A DNA stretch of 16,823 bases from JBGZFC01 sp964631255 (GCA_964631255.1 CAZVWS010000044.1:1-16823), one strand, 5' to 3'. Positions 1 through 7,850 are shown, numbered from the stretch's first letter. Notes: a model not told the origin generated them from the sequence alone. Numbers and translations: made by a program.

Positions 1-53
1 ATTAACAAGAATAATAACTGACAAAAAGTGTCCACTTTTTTTAGGACGTGACA
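1..53. mobile_element. possible insertion-sequence end (element mostly outside window)
   Basis: Read on the minus strand from base 53 leftward, the sequence begins TGTCACGTCC, followed by a run of A and GTGGACA. This resembles the ends of IS3-type elements, which start with TG and often carry a GTGGACA-like block. Bases 24-41 form a near-perfect hairpin, with arms aaaaagtg and cacttttt around a two-base loop. The adjacent gene loses homology to its paralogue at exactly this point. No transposase is visible because the window ends here. The assignment rests on the motif and the homology break, so it is tentative. Confidence 0.4.
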
Positions 54-1267
54 GCGGAGAGTTCGCCTATGCTTGTCGATAGTTTGAAGTTCGCCGTCAA
101 ATTCGTGTTTTTTTCTACTACAAAACTATATACCGGTTCTGTTGATAATACTTCGCCGCTTTCCGTAGTCCATTTCTCGAATTCGTAACCGGCGTTGGGT
201 GTGGCGGTCAGCGTGGCGGTTTGACCATAGCAAAAAGAACCAACCCCGGTAATTTCTCCACTCACTGCCGGGTTGGCAGAGGCAGATATTGAATATATTT
301 CATCATAAAGTGATTGGGTGCTGCGATATAGAACCCCCGTGCCATATACATACATATAACCGTTGGGAGCGAGTACGAAATTTTTAATCGCCTTATTATC
401 CATTCCGGATTCTAAATGTTTCCAAGTAGTGCCATTATCTATAGTGCGATATACTCCTTTGGAACCATAATCATTATGATCGACACGATATATTACATCA
501 TTTTTGTCAATAGTCAAAGCATTTGTTTCAAAATAAGAACTGGTACTCGCGATGTAAATCCAAGATTGTCCAAAATCGTCAGACATCCACATTCCTTCTT
601 CAGGAGAAAACTGTGCCATCGTCGCGGCAAAAATAGTACCTTTAGAGTTTTGAGCGATTGCGCTAACTCTTATATTGTATAAGCCAGAGCGTACCCATGT
701 ATTGCCGCCGTCATTAGAACAAATAATCCCATTTGGCATAATGATGGGAAAAAAACTAATTAATCCGGCAAACAGTACTCCATTGCTGCTCTCTTTGAAA
801 CATGGAATATATACACCCCCTCCACCATGAAAGCACCTATGCCAGGTTACGCCTTTATTGTCCGATTTATACATCGCATCCCATCCGCCTACTATTATGG
901 TGTCTCCTTTTGCATAATATGAAGTAGTGGGTGTAGTATTAAGAAAATTTTCTTCTAACGGAATCCAATTTTGTCCGGAATCATCCGAAAAATAGATCTT
1001 GGCACCTATTACATACAGCTCGTTTCGTTCATTGACAACCACTCCATTTACAGAAAAATCAAGTTCTGTTTTTATCAGATTCTGTCCAAAATCATCTGAG
1101 TAATATAATCCTTGGTCTGTACCTATATACAAGCGATTGTTTGAATCTACGGTGGCGTGATTTACAGAGAGCTCATTGTTGGGTAGTTCTAACTTAGTCC
1201 AAAAATCTTGTGCATTGCAGTAGGATGCAGCAAATAACAACAGCGAAAACAATATTTTTCTCATCAT
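41..1267 (-). CDS. secreted Asp-box propeller protein, C-terminally truncated (lost T9SS sorting domain)
   Basis: The 408-residue product starts with a clear signal peptide (MMRKILFSLLLFAASYCNAQ). It carries about six Asp-box/BNR-like motifs of the S-x-D-x-G-x-x-W type, for example SDDSGQNW, SNDGGNTW, SDDFGQSW and IDNGTTW, so a beta-propeller is expected. Residues about 330-395 are an InlB B-repeat-like module (GYEFEKWTTESGEVLS). The protein is a paralogue of the gene just upstream, and the likeness ends at the shared SIGEL motif. The paralogue continues into a type A sorting domain there, whereas this one adds only a few residues and stops. The missing domain would normally direct export and surface anchoring by the type IX system, so this product is probably not secreted correctly. 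The start overlaps the upstream stop by four bases (ATGA), which implies translational coupling. The ligand or substrate is unknown. Confidence 0.8.
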   Translation of the reverse strand: MMRKILFSLLLFAASYCNAQDFWTKLELPNNELSVNHATVDSNNRLYIGTDQGLYYSDDFGQNLIKTELDFSVNGVVVNERNELYVIGAKIYFSDDSGQNWIPLEENFLNTTPTTSYYAKGDTIIVGGWDAMYKSDNKGVTWHRCFHGGGGVYIPCFKESSNGVLFAGLISFFPIIMPNGIICSNDGGNTWVRSGLYNIRVSAIAQNSKGTIFAATMAQFSPEEGMWMSDDFGQSWIYIASTSSYFETNALTIDKNDVIYRVDHNDYGSKGVYRTIDNGTTWKHLESGMDNKAIKNFVLAPNGYMYVYGTGVLYRSTQSLYDEIYSISASANPAVSGEITGVGSFCYGQTATLTATPNAGYEFEKWTTESGEVLSTEPVYSFVVEKNTNLTANFKLSTSIGELSAVTS

Positions 1268-2770
1268 TTTTTGATAATTTTTTTGTGAATAAATTGCCCA
1301 TTATTATTTATAGAAAGGATATAAATCCCGGACGAGAGATGCGATAGGTTTATAACATTATCTTTTACAATACCTTTGTATAGCTCTAATCCTGAAATAT
1401 CTTGTATGGTGACAATAACATTGTTTTTGTCAGACAGTAGAAAGTTACTTGCCGTATCTATATAGATATTGTTAGCAAATGGATTGGGATAAACGGAAAA
1501 GGTTTCACCGTAAAGCTCTCCAATACTTGAAATAAGTTTAAAATTGGCGATTATGGCAATATCTTCTGTTGCTTGGATATCATAAACAGCATTTTCCGAC
1601 AGCACTTCACCGTTTTCCGATGTCCAATTTACAAATTCATAACCTGTATTGGGTTTAGCTGTTAATTTGGCTGTTTCGCCAACAAGGTAGTTACCCGCTC
1701 CTAAAATTTCACCACCTTCCTGCGGAATAGACGTAACCGATACGGAGCAAGTAGTGCCTGAAACCGGTTGCGAACTGCGATACAAATTATTTACACCATA
1801 AGAATATGCATACAAATATTCGTTGGATGACAAGAAGAGCTCGTTGTAGCTTGGATTTACATCGCTGTATATTGGTTGCCAAGTTGTGCCATTATCAAAA
1901 GAGCGAATTGTTAAATGAAAAGTAGGTCCAAATTCTGTTTCTCTGTAAGTAATCAATGTATAGAGTACATCGTTTGGTGCGACACCTATTGTTTGTATCG
2001 CTTTGTTCGAAATACATTTGCTCCAAGTATTTCCATTATCTTCAGATATATAAAGACCCCGTTGGTCGAAGTAGATATTGTCGCTGGCAGCATACAAAAA
2101 GCCTTTCGAGTTTTCTGCTATAGAGACAATATTCACGTTTTCCAAACACCATGGTAACCAAGTGTTGCCACCATTATCCGACCGATAAATACCCGGTAAT
2201 GCATTATTGTCGCGAGAATTATTATTTTCGTCTTTCCCTGTCATGAGGCGATACATTACTGCAAGCAGATCACCGTCACTCTTTTCAAATAGTTTCATAA
2301 CCGAGAAAGCTACTGTTTCCGTTTCCCATACGGTTGTCCAACTTTCGCCCGAGTTCTCAGATTTGTATATCTTTGTATCTGTTCCTCCAAAAATGATATC
2401 CCCTTTTACTAAGCAACTTGTAAATTCGTAATCAATAGGAGTACTATGTTCCGTCCAAACTGTTTCCAAAATCATCTGAATAAAACACATTACCGTTACC
2501 AGATGCAAATATTTTGTCTTCTTCATTTACATGCACGTGGTAAACCACCTGCTGAAGTGCGGTTTGCTCAATGGTTTCCCCGTTATCTTTCGAGAGTAGT
2601 ATGCCCCTGTTGGTAGCAATATAATCCCACCCGCGCGAGTCAGATGCAACAGAGTACACTTTGTTTATGTTTGTTGGCAATTCTATCTTTCTCCAAAAAT
2701 CTTGTTGTCCATAGCAAAACGATGCTATAAGGGCGAATAATAGAATTAAAATGTTTTTTCGCATAATCAT
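1264..2770 (-). pseudogene. secreted Asp-box propeller protein with T9SS sorting domain, split by a frameshift
   Basis: Two overlapping reading frames make up one gene. The first (2770-2444) encodes a signal peptide (MIMRKNILILLFALIASFCYG) and the first propeller repeats, and stops after SDDFGNSLDGT. The second frame (from about 2455 down to 1264) continues exactly where the first fails, giving WTEHSTPIDYEF, then Asp-boxes SENSGESW, SDNGGNTW, SEDNGNTW and SFDNGTTW, an InlB-like B repeat, and a type A T9SS sorting domain (FSVYPNPF ... LSSGIYILSI ... KKIIKK). Removing one base from the AAA run at 2457-2459 restores a single frame of 501 residues and the expected Asp-box SDDFGNSW. Type A sorting domains send proteins through the type IX system to the cell surface. 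The gene heads a two-gene unit with the downstream paralogue. It could be a real pseudogene or a sequencing error; the read is otherwise clean. Confidence 0.85.
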
Positions 2771-2912
2771 AAAAAGTTATTTTAAGTTTTAAATCATTGT
2801 TTTCAAAATCAATGTTTCATTATAAAATTTAATATTTAAAAAAAATAGAACATACTTTATTCAGTTTTCAAACTGTTTGGTATTTGCCGTTAGCCGGGCA
2901 TTGGGGTTCTCT

Positions 2913-3120
2913 ACTGTTCCGTTGGGGTTGCATAACCCCGTCGTTTAGGTTGCGAACCCCGTCGTTGAGGTTACATAACCCCGTCGTCTCTATCCGGAAC
3001 CCCAACCGAAGGTTTGGCAACCCCAACGGGAGTATGAATAACCGCGCGGGGAGGGCAAATAACCCCAAGGATGCTATAAAGAACCGCGCTCGCGGGTTAT
3101 AGTACCTCTTCGGCGGGATT
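2913..3120. repeat. degenerate 21-bp tandem repeat, about 8-10 units
   Basis: The block AACCCC (or AACCGC) recurs at 2934, 2955, 2977, 2998, 3019, 3040, 3061 and 3082. The spacing is 21 bases every time except one of 22. Weaker units can be traced at about 2913 and 3103. Several units hold small inverted repeats such as GGGGTT-gcat-AACCCC, so the transcript could form a row of short hairpins. The array starts within the last codons of the minus-strand gene at 3597-3097 and fills most of the gap to the propeller gene at 2770. The rest of that gap (2771-2912) is AT-rich and shows no convincing promoter. The period equals seven codons. Reading the gene's own frame past its stop gives heptads with a recurring G/A-V near the end (SILGVI, PVGVA, SVGVP, DDGVM) until another stop at 2973-2971. 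Confidence 0.8.
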
Positions 3121-3597
3121 TTCGGGTGCGGCTGTCGGTTTGGTGCGTATGAAAAACTGTTTCATATCGCGCAGCTTGGTTTCGAAACCCGCGGCGGCGG
3201 TTTGTGCCTTGTAGCTGGTGTAGGCATAATCGTCTAAAGCGGCGTGGTAGTTATCGAAATCGTGCAACGTTTTGGCGTTGTTGAGCCCCTCGATGAGGCG
3301 TTGCAGACGGGCAATCATGCCTTCCAGCTTGCTGCGGTCGGTAAAATCAGCCAAAAACTCATCCCAATTCACATCGGGGCTGCGCATGGCGGGCTGCTTG
3401 GTGGCATAGTCGTGCGTTTTGTTTACAAGCAGTTTGTTTTGCTCGCCAATGCTGCCGTAGCGACGGCGCTCGTCGGGCGACAGGTTTTTGAGTAGCGGCT
3501 CCAGAATGATTTCCAGTGCTGTCAGGTTTTTGTTCACCTCTTCGTCTATTGCAGACGTTACGTGTGTGCTGTTTAGGTTTTGAATGGTTGTTGCCAT
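3097..3597 (-). CDS. hypothetical helical protein of 166 residues
   Basis: The protein is hydrophilic and almost certainly all-helical. It has no signal peptide and no membrane segment, so it should be cytoplasmic. Recognisable stretches are SPDERRRYGSIGEQNKLLVNK in the first half and HDFDNYHAALDDYAYTSYK near residues 115-135. I have an impression of similar uncharacterised proteins in Bacteroidetes but cannot name a family or function. Base composition is clearly more GC-rich than the AT-rich sequence upstream, and codon use looks like a genuine gene. The last codons (NPAEEVL) already form one unit of the 21-bp repeat that continues beyond the TAA stop, so the original C-terminus may have been longer. 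The ATG at 3597 starts MATTIQNLN. No strong ribosome binding site is seen, which is usual in this phylum. Confidence 0.75.
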   Translation of the reverse strand: MATTIQNLNSTHVTSAIDEEVNKNLTALEIILEPLLKNLSPDERRRYGSIGEQNKLLVNKTHDYATKQPAMRSPDVNWDEFLADFTDRSKLEGMIARLQRLIEGLNNAKTLHDFDNYHAALDDYAYTSYKAQTAAAGFETKLRDMKQFFIRTKPTAAPENPAEEVL

Positions 3598-4105
3598 GGT
3601 TGAAAAATTTTTAAAATTTATTTGTAAAAAAAACAGAGATAATTACCAAAGTGTACATATTTCGCGGTGCAGTCTTTTTATTGCTTCACTATCTTATACG
3701 CTCCCGGTTTATCGCCTATTGTAATATGCCTATTGTAAATGCCACGCGGTAATTTATATGATGCCATTGTTTGTTGAATTATTGAGAAGCATAAGGTTTT
3801 GTATGCTTGATGTTATGTAAATATAAAATGCTTGATATTATATAATTACACATCATATATAGTTAAATTAACGATGCAATATGGCGCAAATATATATAGA
3901 ATGTTGCATAAATAAAAATAATAATTATTTTTTTTGTATTTTATTGAAAAGATTATTCAATCTTTGGGCGATAAAAAATATGTGAATTATATTATTGTAT
4001 TTATATGAAAAAAAATAAATAGTATATCCATTGAAAGACCTTGGGTTATCATCATTTATTAATCTGTGTGAAAGGGTATAGCTTTTTCAAAAGTATATTA
4101 ATCAG
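3598..4105. other. AT-rich gene-poor region
   Basis: There is no intact gene here. The region contains a T9SS sorting-domain remnant on the minus strand (3678-3767) and an imperfect direct repeat, atgcttgatgttat at 3803-3816 and atgcttgatattat at 3828-3841 (one mismatch, period 25). The rest is a long AT-rich tract from about 3820 to 4080 without open frames of useful length. The AT content is far above that of the conserved genes to the right, which suggests decay or acquired DNA. No convincing promoter was found for the gene at 3597. Confidence 0.5.
3678..3767 (-). pseudogene. remnant of a T9SS C-terminal sorting domain
   Basis: The minus-strand frame ending at the TAA at 3680-3678 reads SYKLPRGIYNRHITIGDKPG followed by AYKIVKQ and the stop. 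This matches the end of type A sorting domains, which typically read LPxGIYIIxIGxK...YKIVKQ. Only the last 29 or so residues survive, and nothing upstream in the frame looks like the rest of a secreted protein. The 11-base sequence gcctattgtaa occurs twice, at 3714-3724 and 3728-3738. A small tandem duplication may therefore have damaged the conserved strand (GIYN-RHITIG in place of GIYIITIG). The piece is probably left from a third secreted-protein gene once next to the propeller pair. Confidence 0.55.
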
Positions 4106-4514
4106 ATGAAATCTTTTAACTATAAAAGTTATTGGGTAGAAGCCGAGTCTTCAATAGGAGCAATAATGGGATTAGAGGCAAATAAAACATGTGTTGTATA
4201 TGTTGTCGAATAACCATTTAGGTCTATCGCAGCATCCGGAAACAAAGGCTGCCGGAATTTTTGTGCCCTTGAAAAATATGGAACAGGTGCGTGTGCTGCT
4301 CAGCCAATTGGTGGATATTTACAATAAAAAAGTATATGAAGTTGCTAAATTTTTACAAGAAAAGGGTATCTTTACACTCGCAATGGCATATCCTGCAGTA
4401 CGCATAAAAGAGGTCGGATTAAGAATAAGTATATAAGCTTCTCATAAGAGAGAACATTTGGATAAACTTGTGGATATATTATTATTGGCACGTAAAAATA
4501 TTGGCGATATTTGA
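4106..4514 (+). pseudogene. broken alpha-oxoamine synthase (serine palmitoyltransferase/KBL/BioF-like) remnant
   Basis: Three pieces of a PLP-dependent acyl-CoA:amino-acid condensing enzyme can be recognised. Bases 4106-4210 read SYWVEAESSIGAIMGLEANK..., like the N-terminal lead-in. After a one-base shift near 4200, the frame from 4191 gives SNNHLGLSQHPETKAAGI, matching the family motif (S)NNYLGLxxHPEVxxAA. The sequence then jumps to a C-terminal piece, VAKFLQEKGIFTLAMAYPAV ... VGLRISI. A TAA at 4434-4436 interrupts it, and the frame resumes as ASHKREHLDKLVDILLLARK, ending at the TGA at 4514. Most of the roughly 400-residue enzyme, including the PLP-binding lysine region, is deleted. Intact members make sphingolipid bases, 2-amino-3-ketobutyrate or biotin precursors; the remnant does not say which. 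Protein-like codons may extend upstream to about 4082. Confidence 0.75.
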
Positions 4515-4529
4515 CTAAACTTAATAATA

Positions 4530-5246
4530 ATGAAAAATATAAGAAGAAGAAGAACCAAAGAAGAGATTGAAGAGCTAATAAATAAAGCTGCATTAGAATT
4601 GATAGAGAGCGGAGGTTTCTCAAATTTAACAGTACGTAATATTGCAGAATTAGCTAAAATTGAGCCTATTGTATTTTATAACAGGTATCAAAATATTGAA
4701 GAATTCATTGATGAATTTGTAAGAAAATATGATTATTGGCTCGCAGATGTTGTAAAAACTTATGAAAAGCTAACTGAAAAAGATGAATATAATTATGTTC
4801 TAAAAAGTTTATTCACTTCACTCAAGAATAATGCAGTTATGCAGGAACTGCTCCGTTGGGAACTTTTCCAAGAGAATGACACAACCAGTCGTACGGCTAA
4901 ACTTCGTGAGTTTCACACTCTGCCTCTTGCTGATAAATATATTAACTATTTTGGTGATGTACCTTTTGAGATTGAAGTGATTTCAGCAATTATTATCAGT
5001 GGTATATATTATTTGATTTTACATGGCAGATTAACACCTTTTGCTCGTGTTGATATAAATACAACAAAAGGGCAAAAGCAAATTTTTAGAGCTATTGACT
5101 ATATAGTCAATTCTTTATTCAATGACACTTCTAATGCAGATAGCAAAGCTTTGGAAATAGCAAAAGCAATGAAAATAAATGGTTTAGACAATAACCTGAT
5201 TGAAGAATGTACACATATTCCCATTAGTATTATAGAAAAACTATAA
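4530..5246 (+). CDS. TetR/AcrR-type transcriptional regulator with extra C-terminal motif
   Basis: The protein has 238 residues. Residues about 10-60 form a TetR-type DNA-binding domain: the AALELIESGGFSNLTVRNIA segment, then the recognition helix and the FYNRYQNIEEFIDEFV stretch, which corresponds to the usual Y-Y/F-x-H-F-xx-K-xx-L region. Residues 70-200 are a helical ligand or dimer domain without a recognisable effector signature. The last 34 residues (ALEIAKAMKINGLDNNLIEE and following) resemble the short tail motif of Rpn/PD-(D/E)XK transposase-family proteins, which typically read GLSIEEIAxxTGLSxEEIEKL. The gene is AT-rich, like the remnant 15 bases upstream. With that neighbour broken, the regulator may be an orphan. 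Start chosen at the ATG, 15 bases after the remnant's stop. Target genes cannot be read from the window. Confidence 0.85.
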   Translation: MKNIRRRRTKEEIEELINKAALELIESGGFSNLTVRNIAELAKIEPIVFYNRYQNIEEFIDEFVRKYDYWLADVVKTYEKLTEKDEYNYVLKSLFTSLKNNAVMQELLRWELFQENDTTSRTAKLREFHTLPLADKYINYFGDVPFEIEVISAIIISGIYYLILHGRLTPFARVDINTTKGQKQIFRAIDYIVNSLFNDTSNADSKALEIAKAMKINGLDNNLIEECTHIPISIIEKL

Positions 5247-5570
5247 GTTTTATGGACATTGAGGAGTCCTTAATAGTATGGGTATATGGGGGTGTTTAGG
5301 TGGGTAAAATCCATTCAAAACTTACAATCTCTCCCTCCATACCCAATCTTTCTCTCGGCTACCGCATTTTCTTCTATTTTCACATCCTTTTCAACATTTT
5401 GTTTTCTGTCGAATTATCTACCCTAATCCCGCCAAAATTTTCTTATCTACTTCGGTAAGCTCATTTTTGAGTTCTATTAGCGTTGGTATTATTATTGCTG
5501 TCCGATAAAACCCACGCATATATTTGTAACGATATGTAAAAATGCGTGTTATCGTGTGGCAGCAGCGTGC
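5247..5570. other. intergenic region without a supported gene
   Basis: This stretch lies between the convergent regulator and ppiD genes. No TetR operator-like palindrome or strong terminator follows the regulator. A short minus-strand frame from the ATG at 5519 to the TAG at 5418 would encode 33 residues (AIIIPTLIELKNELTEVDKK near the end). It has protein-like composition and may be a remnant, but nothing else supports it. Confidence 0.4.
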
Positions 5571-5611
5571 AAAAAAAGCACCACCGATTTTTGTCTGTCG
5601 GTGGTGCTTTT
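5571..5611 (-). terminator. rho-independent terminator after ppiD
   Basis: The arms 5574-5587 (aaaagcaccaccga) and 5598-5611 (tcggtggtgctttt) pair perfectly over 14 bp around a 10-base loop. On the minus strand the stem is followed by seven T (complement of 5571-5577). The hairpin lies about 35 bases past the ppiD stop. A shorter T run on the other side could also stop plus-strand transcripts from the regulator. Confidence 0.9.
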
Positions 5612-5644
5612 AGTTTTCGTTATTATCCGAGAGGTTTCTATCGG

Positions 5645-7780
5645 CTAAAAGAATACATATCTGTTATCTTCCACTTTTAGTTTGTCTCTCAAAATATCCA
5701 TCGATTGTCTTTGCAAGCGGCCCGCGTTGCGCGATTGCATGGCTTTTTTTTGGTTTTTGGCATCGAACGTGGCGTTGCCTTGTGTTCTGTTGAGCACGTT
5801 GGTAACATACACGCCCCTGTTTCCTTTGGTGGGAGCACTTATTTTGTTGAGTGGTGCAAATGCCGCGTTGGCATTGATGGTTGGTTCAAAACCAACTCCC
5901 GAAATGTTTTGTGTTTCAAAGTTTACAAACTTCAGCGTATCTACCGCCGTACCCAAGGCAGAGGCGTACGCGTCGAGCGAAGTCAGTTTTTTTGCTTGCA
6001 AATCGGTGATTATTTTTTCGGCTTTCTTGTCGTTCATCAAGCGGGTACGAATGACGCTTGTTACCTCCGACAGAGGAGCTACTCCGGCAGGGAATACCTG
6101 GTCGACACGAGCTATCACTCGTGAGTTGGATAGATCAAATTTCTTTACCGTACCCATTTTCTTTTCGTTCACTGCCCACGATACTATCTGGCGCGACCCC
6201 GGCATTTGCATCAGCGTGTAGTCGTTGGCCATTACGCGTGTGTCGGGGTTTACCATGTATCCTTTTTCTGTAGCCAGCTCGTTGAATTTGCTGCTTACAT
6301 TGGGGTCAGAAATAAATTGGTTGAGTTCGTTGTCTATATTATTGGAAGTTTTTTCGCTTACAATAACCGGTATGCTTATGGTAGCCAATTTGTATTTTTG
6401 AACCGGTGCAGTTTTGGCTTCCACCTGGAAAATAATTTGTTGTCCGGTGCTTTTCATTTTCTGAATTTGTCCTACCGGTGCTTCAAAAATAGCTTTTACC
6501 ACATCGTGTCCGGCAGAGGCTATATCCATTTCGCGCACCCATCCCAAGTCGGCACCGTTCGATTGCGGATTGAGGCTGTTTGCCACTTCTGCAAACGATT
6601 TTCCGGCTTGTATCACGGTGTAAACGCTATCTACAAATTTTGTAACCAAAGTGTCTTGTCCCATCATCGATGCATCGGGTATTGCCATCATGCGCAAGTG
6701 GATGGAGTCGGGTGCCACTTTTTTGTCAATCAGTTTGTATATATTATATGTGTTGCCTTGGCGGATGGGCGATTTTGTGTCGGCTATGGCAGCCGTTTCC
6801 ACAAATGCTTTCTGGTTGTTGTCCAAAACGCGTTGCGAAACATAGATGTCGCGGTAGGGCACATCGGAATAGTCGGCTACAATTGGCGCGATATTTTGTG
6901 CCGTTTGCAACTTTTGGTAAGCCTCTTGTGCTTGCGCTTCAATATCGGCAAAGTCTGCTTCGCTGGGTGTTACCTCTTTGGTGAAGTAGCTTATTTTTGC
7001 CATGGGCACGTCCAGTTTGAAAGCGTTTTTGTTTTTGTCGTAAAACGCTTTTATCTCTTGTTCGCTCACGGTAATAGTGGAGTCGGGTATGGTGAAGTAG
7101 TTTTGTGCCACGTAAGCTATATCGGCATTTTGTTGCGCCAAGTCGAAGCTGTTTTTTGCTTCCGTATCGTTTACCATCACAGCCGATGCCAAAAGCATAG
7201 AGTATTTCTCTTCTAAGCGTTGGTATTTTATCATGTTTTCGATAAATAACCACATCGATTTGTATTGGCCAACTACCGCTTTTTCTTCGGGGCTAAGCGA
7301 CTCTTCGGGAGAGTTGATTGTGCCAAGAAATTGCACCAATCCCTCTTTGTCGAAAACGCCGGTTTGCGGATTTACAAAGAATGGGAGTTGCTGCAACAAG
7401 GGCGAAATATTTTCGCCGTGCACCATATCGTTTATCTCTGCTTTTGAAACCGTTAATCCCAATTTTGCTGCTTGGCTGTCTAACATTTTTTCGCGCACCA
7501 TTTGTTGGTAAACCGCGTCTCTGATTTGTTGTGTGGTATTTTCGTCGAGCGATGTTTGTCCGCTAACCATTTTTTGGAAATTTTCCCACTCTGCAATCTT
7601 TTCGGCATATTGCTGTGTAGAGACAATGTCGCCATCCACAACAAATGCTTTGTCTTTCGACCGCATGAAAAGTGTGTTACCCGAGGTAAATAAATCTCCA
7701 AGTACGAATGCCAATAAAGCAAAACCTATGATGGCGACTAATAGTCCGCCTCTGTTCCTAATCTTCTGAAGTGTAGCCAT
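5645..7780 (-). CDS. ppiD: periplasmic peptidyl-prolyl cis-trans isomerase, PpiD/SurA-like
   Basis: The 711-residue product has the PpiD layout. There is a short cytoplasmic start (MATLQKIRNRGG), one membrane helix at about residues 11-31 and a SurA-N-like chaperone region at about 36-190. A parvulin (PpiC) domain covers about 355-457, with the family-typical HLRMMAI, GKSFAEVA and ADLGWV elements. A long C-terminal part follows, including a degenerate second parvulin-like segment. The protein is expected to be anchored in the inner membrane and to help fold exported and outer-membrane proteins in the periplasm. This suits an organism with heavy T9SS and outer-membrane traffic. Length fits the Bacteroidetes form (about 700 residues; E. 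coli PpiD is about 620). It has its own promoter and terminator, so it is probably monocistronic. Catalytic activity of the parvulin domain is not established from sequence. Confidence 0.88.
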   Translation of the reverse strand: MATLQKIRNRGGLLVAIIGFALLAFVLGDLFTSGNTLFMRSKDKAFVVDGDIVSTQQYAEKIAEWENFQKMVSGQTSLDENTTQQIRDAVYQQMVREKMLDSQAAKLGLTVSKAEINDMVHGENISPLLQQLPFFVNPQTGVFDKEGLVQFLGTINSPEESLSPEEKAVVGQYKSMWLFIENMIKYQRLEEKYSMLLASAVMVNDTEAKNSFDLAQQNADIAYVAQNYFTIPDSTITVSEQEIKAFYDKNKNAFKLDVPMAKISYFTKEVTPSEADFADIEAQAQEAYQKLQTAQNIAPIVADYSDVPYRDIYVSQRVLDNNQKAFVETAAIADTKSPIRQGNTYNIYKLIDKKVAPDSIHLRMMAIPDASMMGQDTLVTKFVDSVYTVIQAGKSFAEVANSLNPQSNGADLGWVREMDIASAGHDVVKAIFEAPVGQIQKMKSTGQQIIFQVEAKTAPVQKYKLATISIPVIVSEKTSNNIDNELNQFISDPNVSSKFNELATEKGYMVNPDTRVMANDYTLMQMPGSRQIVSWAVNEKKMGTVKKFDLSNSRVIARVDQVFPAGVAPLSEVTSVIRTRLMNDKKAEKIITDLQAKKLTSLDAYASALGTAVDTLKFVNFETQNISGVGFEPTINANAAFAPLNKISAPTKGNRGVYVTNVLNRTQGNATFDAKNQKKAMQSRNAGRLQRQSMDILRDKLKVEDNRYVFF

Positions 7781-7842
7781 TTGCTAATCTTAAATTAATG
7801 AATAGAATCTATTTAATTGTTTGTAATTTTAAAACAAGACTG

Positions 7843-7850
7843 CAAAGTTA
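7843..7850 (-). promoter_or_regulatory. -7 promoter box (TAACTTTG) for ppiD
   Basis: The minus-strand sequence TAACTTTG matches the Bacteroidetes -7 consensus TAnnTTTG exactly. It lies 63 bases before the ppiD start, in the 206-base AT-rich gap after porZ. No good TTTG -33 box stands at the usual distance, so the call rests on the -7 element and its position. Confidence 0.5.

Noticed and set aside
2884..3102. Plus-strand frame of 72 residues with heptads (RLRTPSL, RLHNPVV, SIRNPNR)
   Set aside because: The heptads follow automatically from the 21-bp period, and there is no start context or homology to support translation.
2913..3120. CRISPR array
   Set aside because: The period of 21 has no separate unique spacers and the units are degenerate. 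No cas genes are nearby.
5418..5519. Short minus-strand frame of 33 residues with protein-like composition
   Set aside because: No recognisable family, no start context and no partner gene. It lies between two convergent genes and could arise by chance.
6206..7216. 336-residue plus-strand open frame opposite ppiD
   Set aside because: Its composition is rich in Cys, His, Phe and Val in an antisense pattern, and ppiD on the other strand is clearly real.
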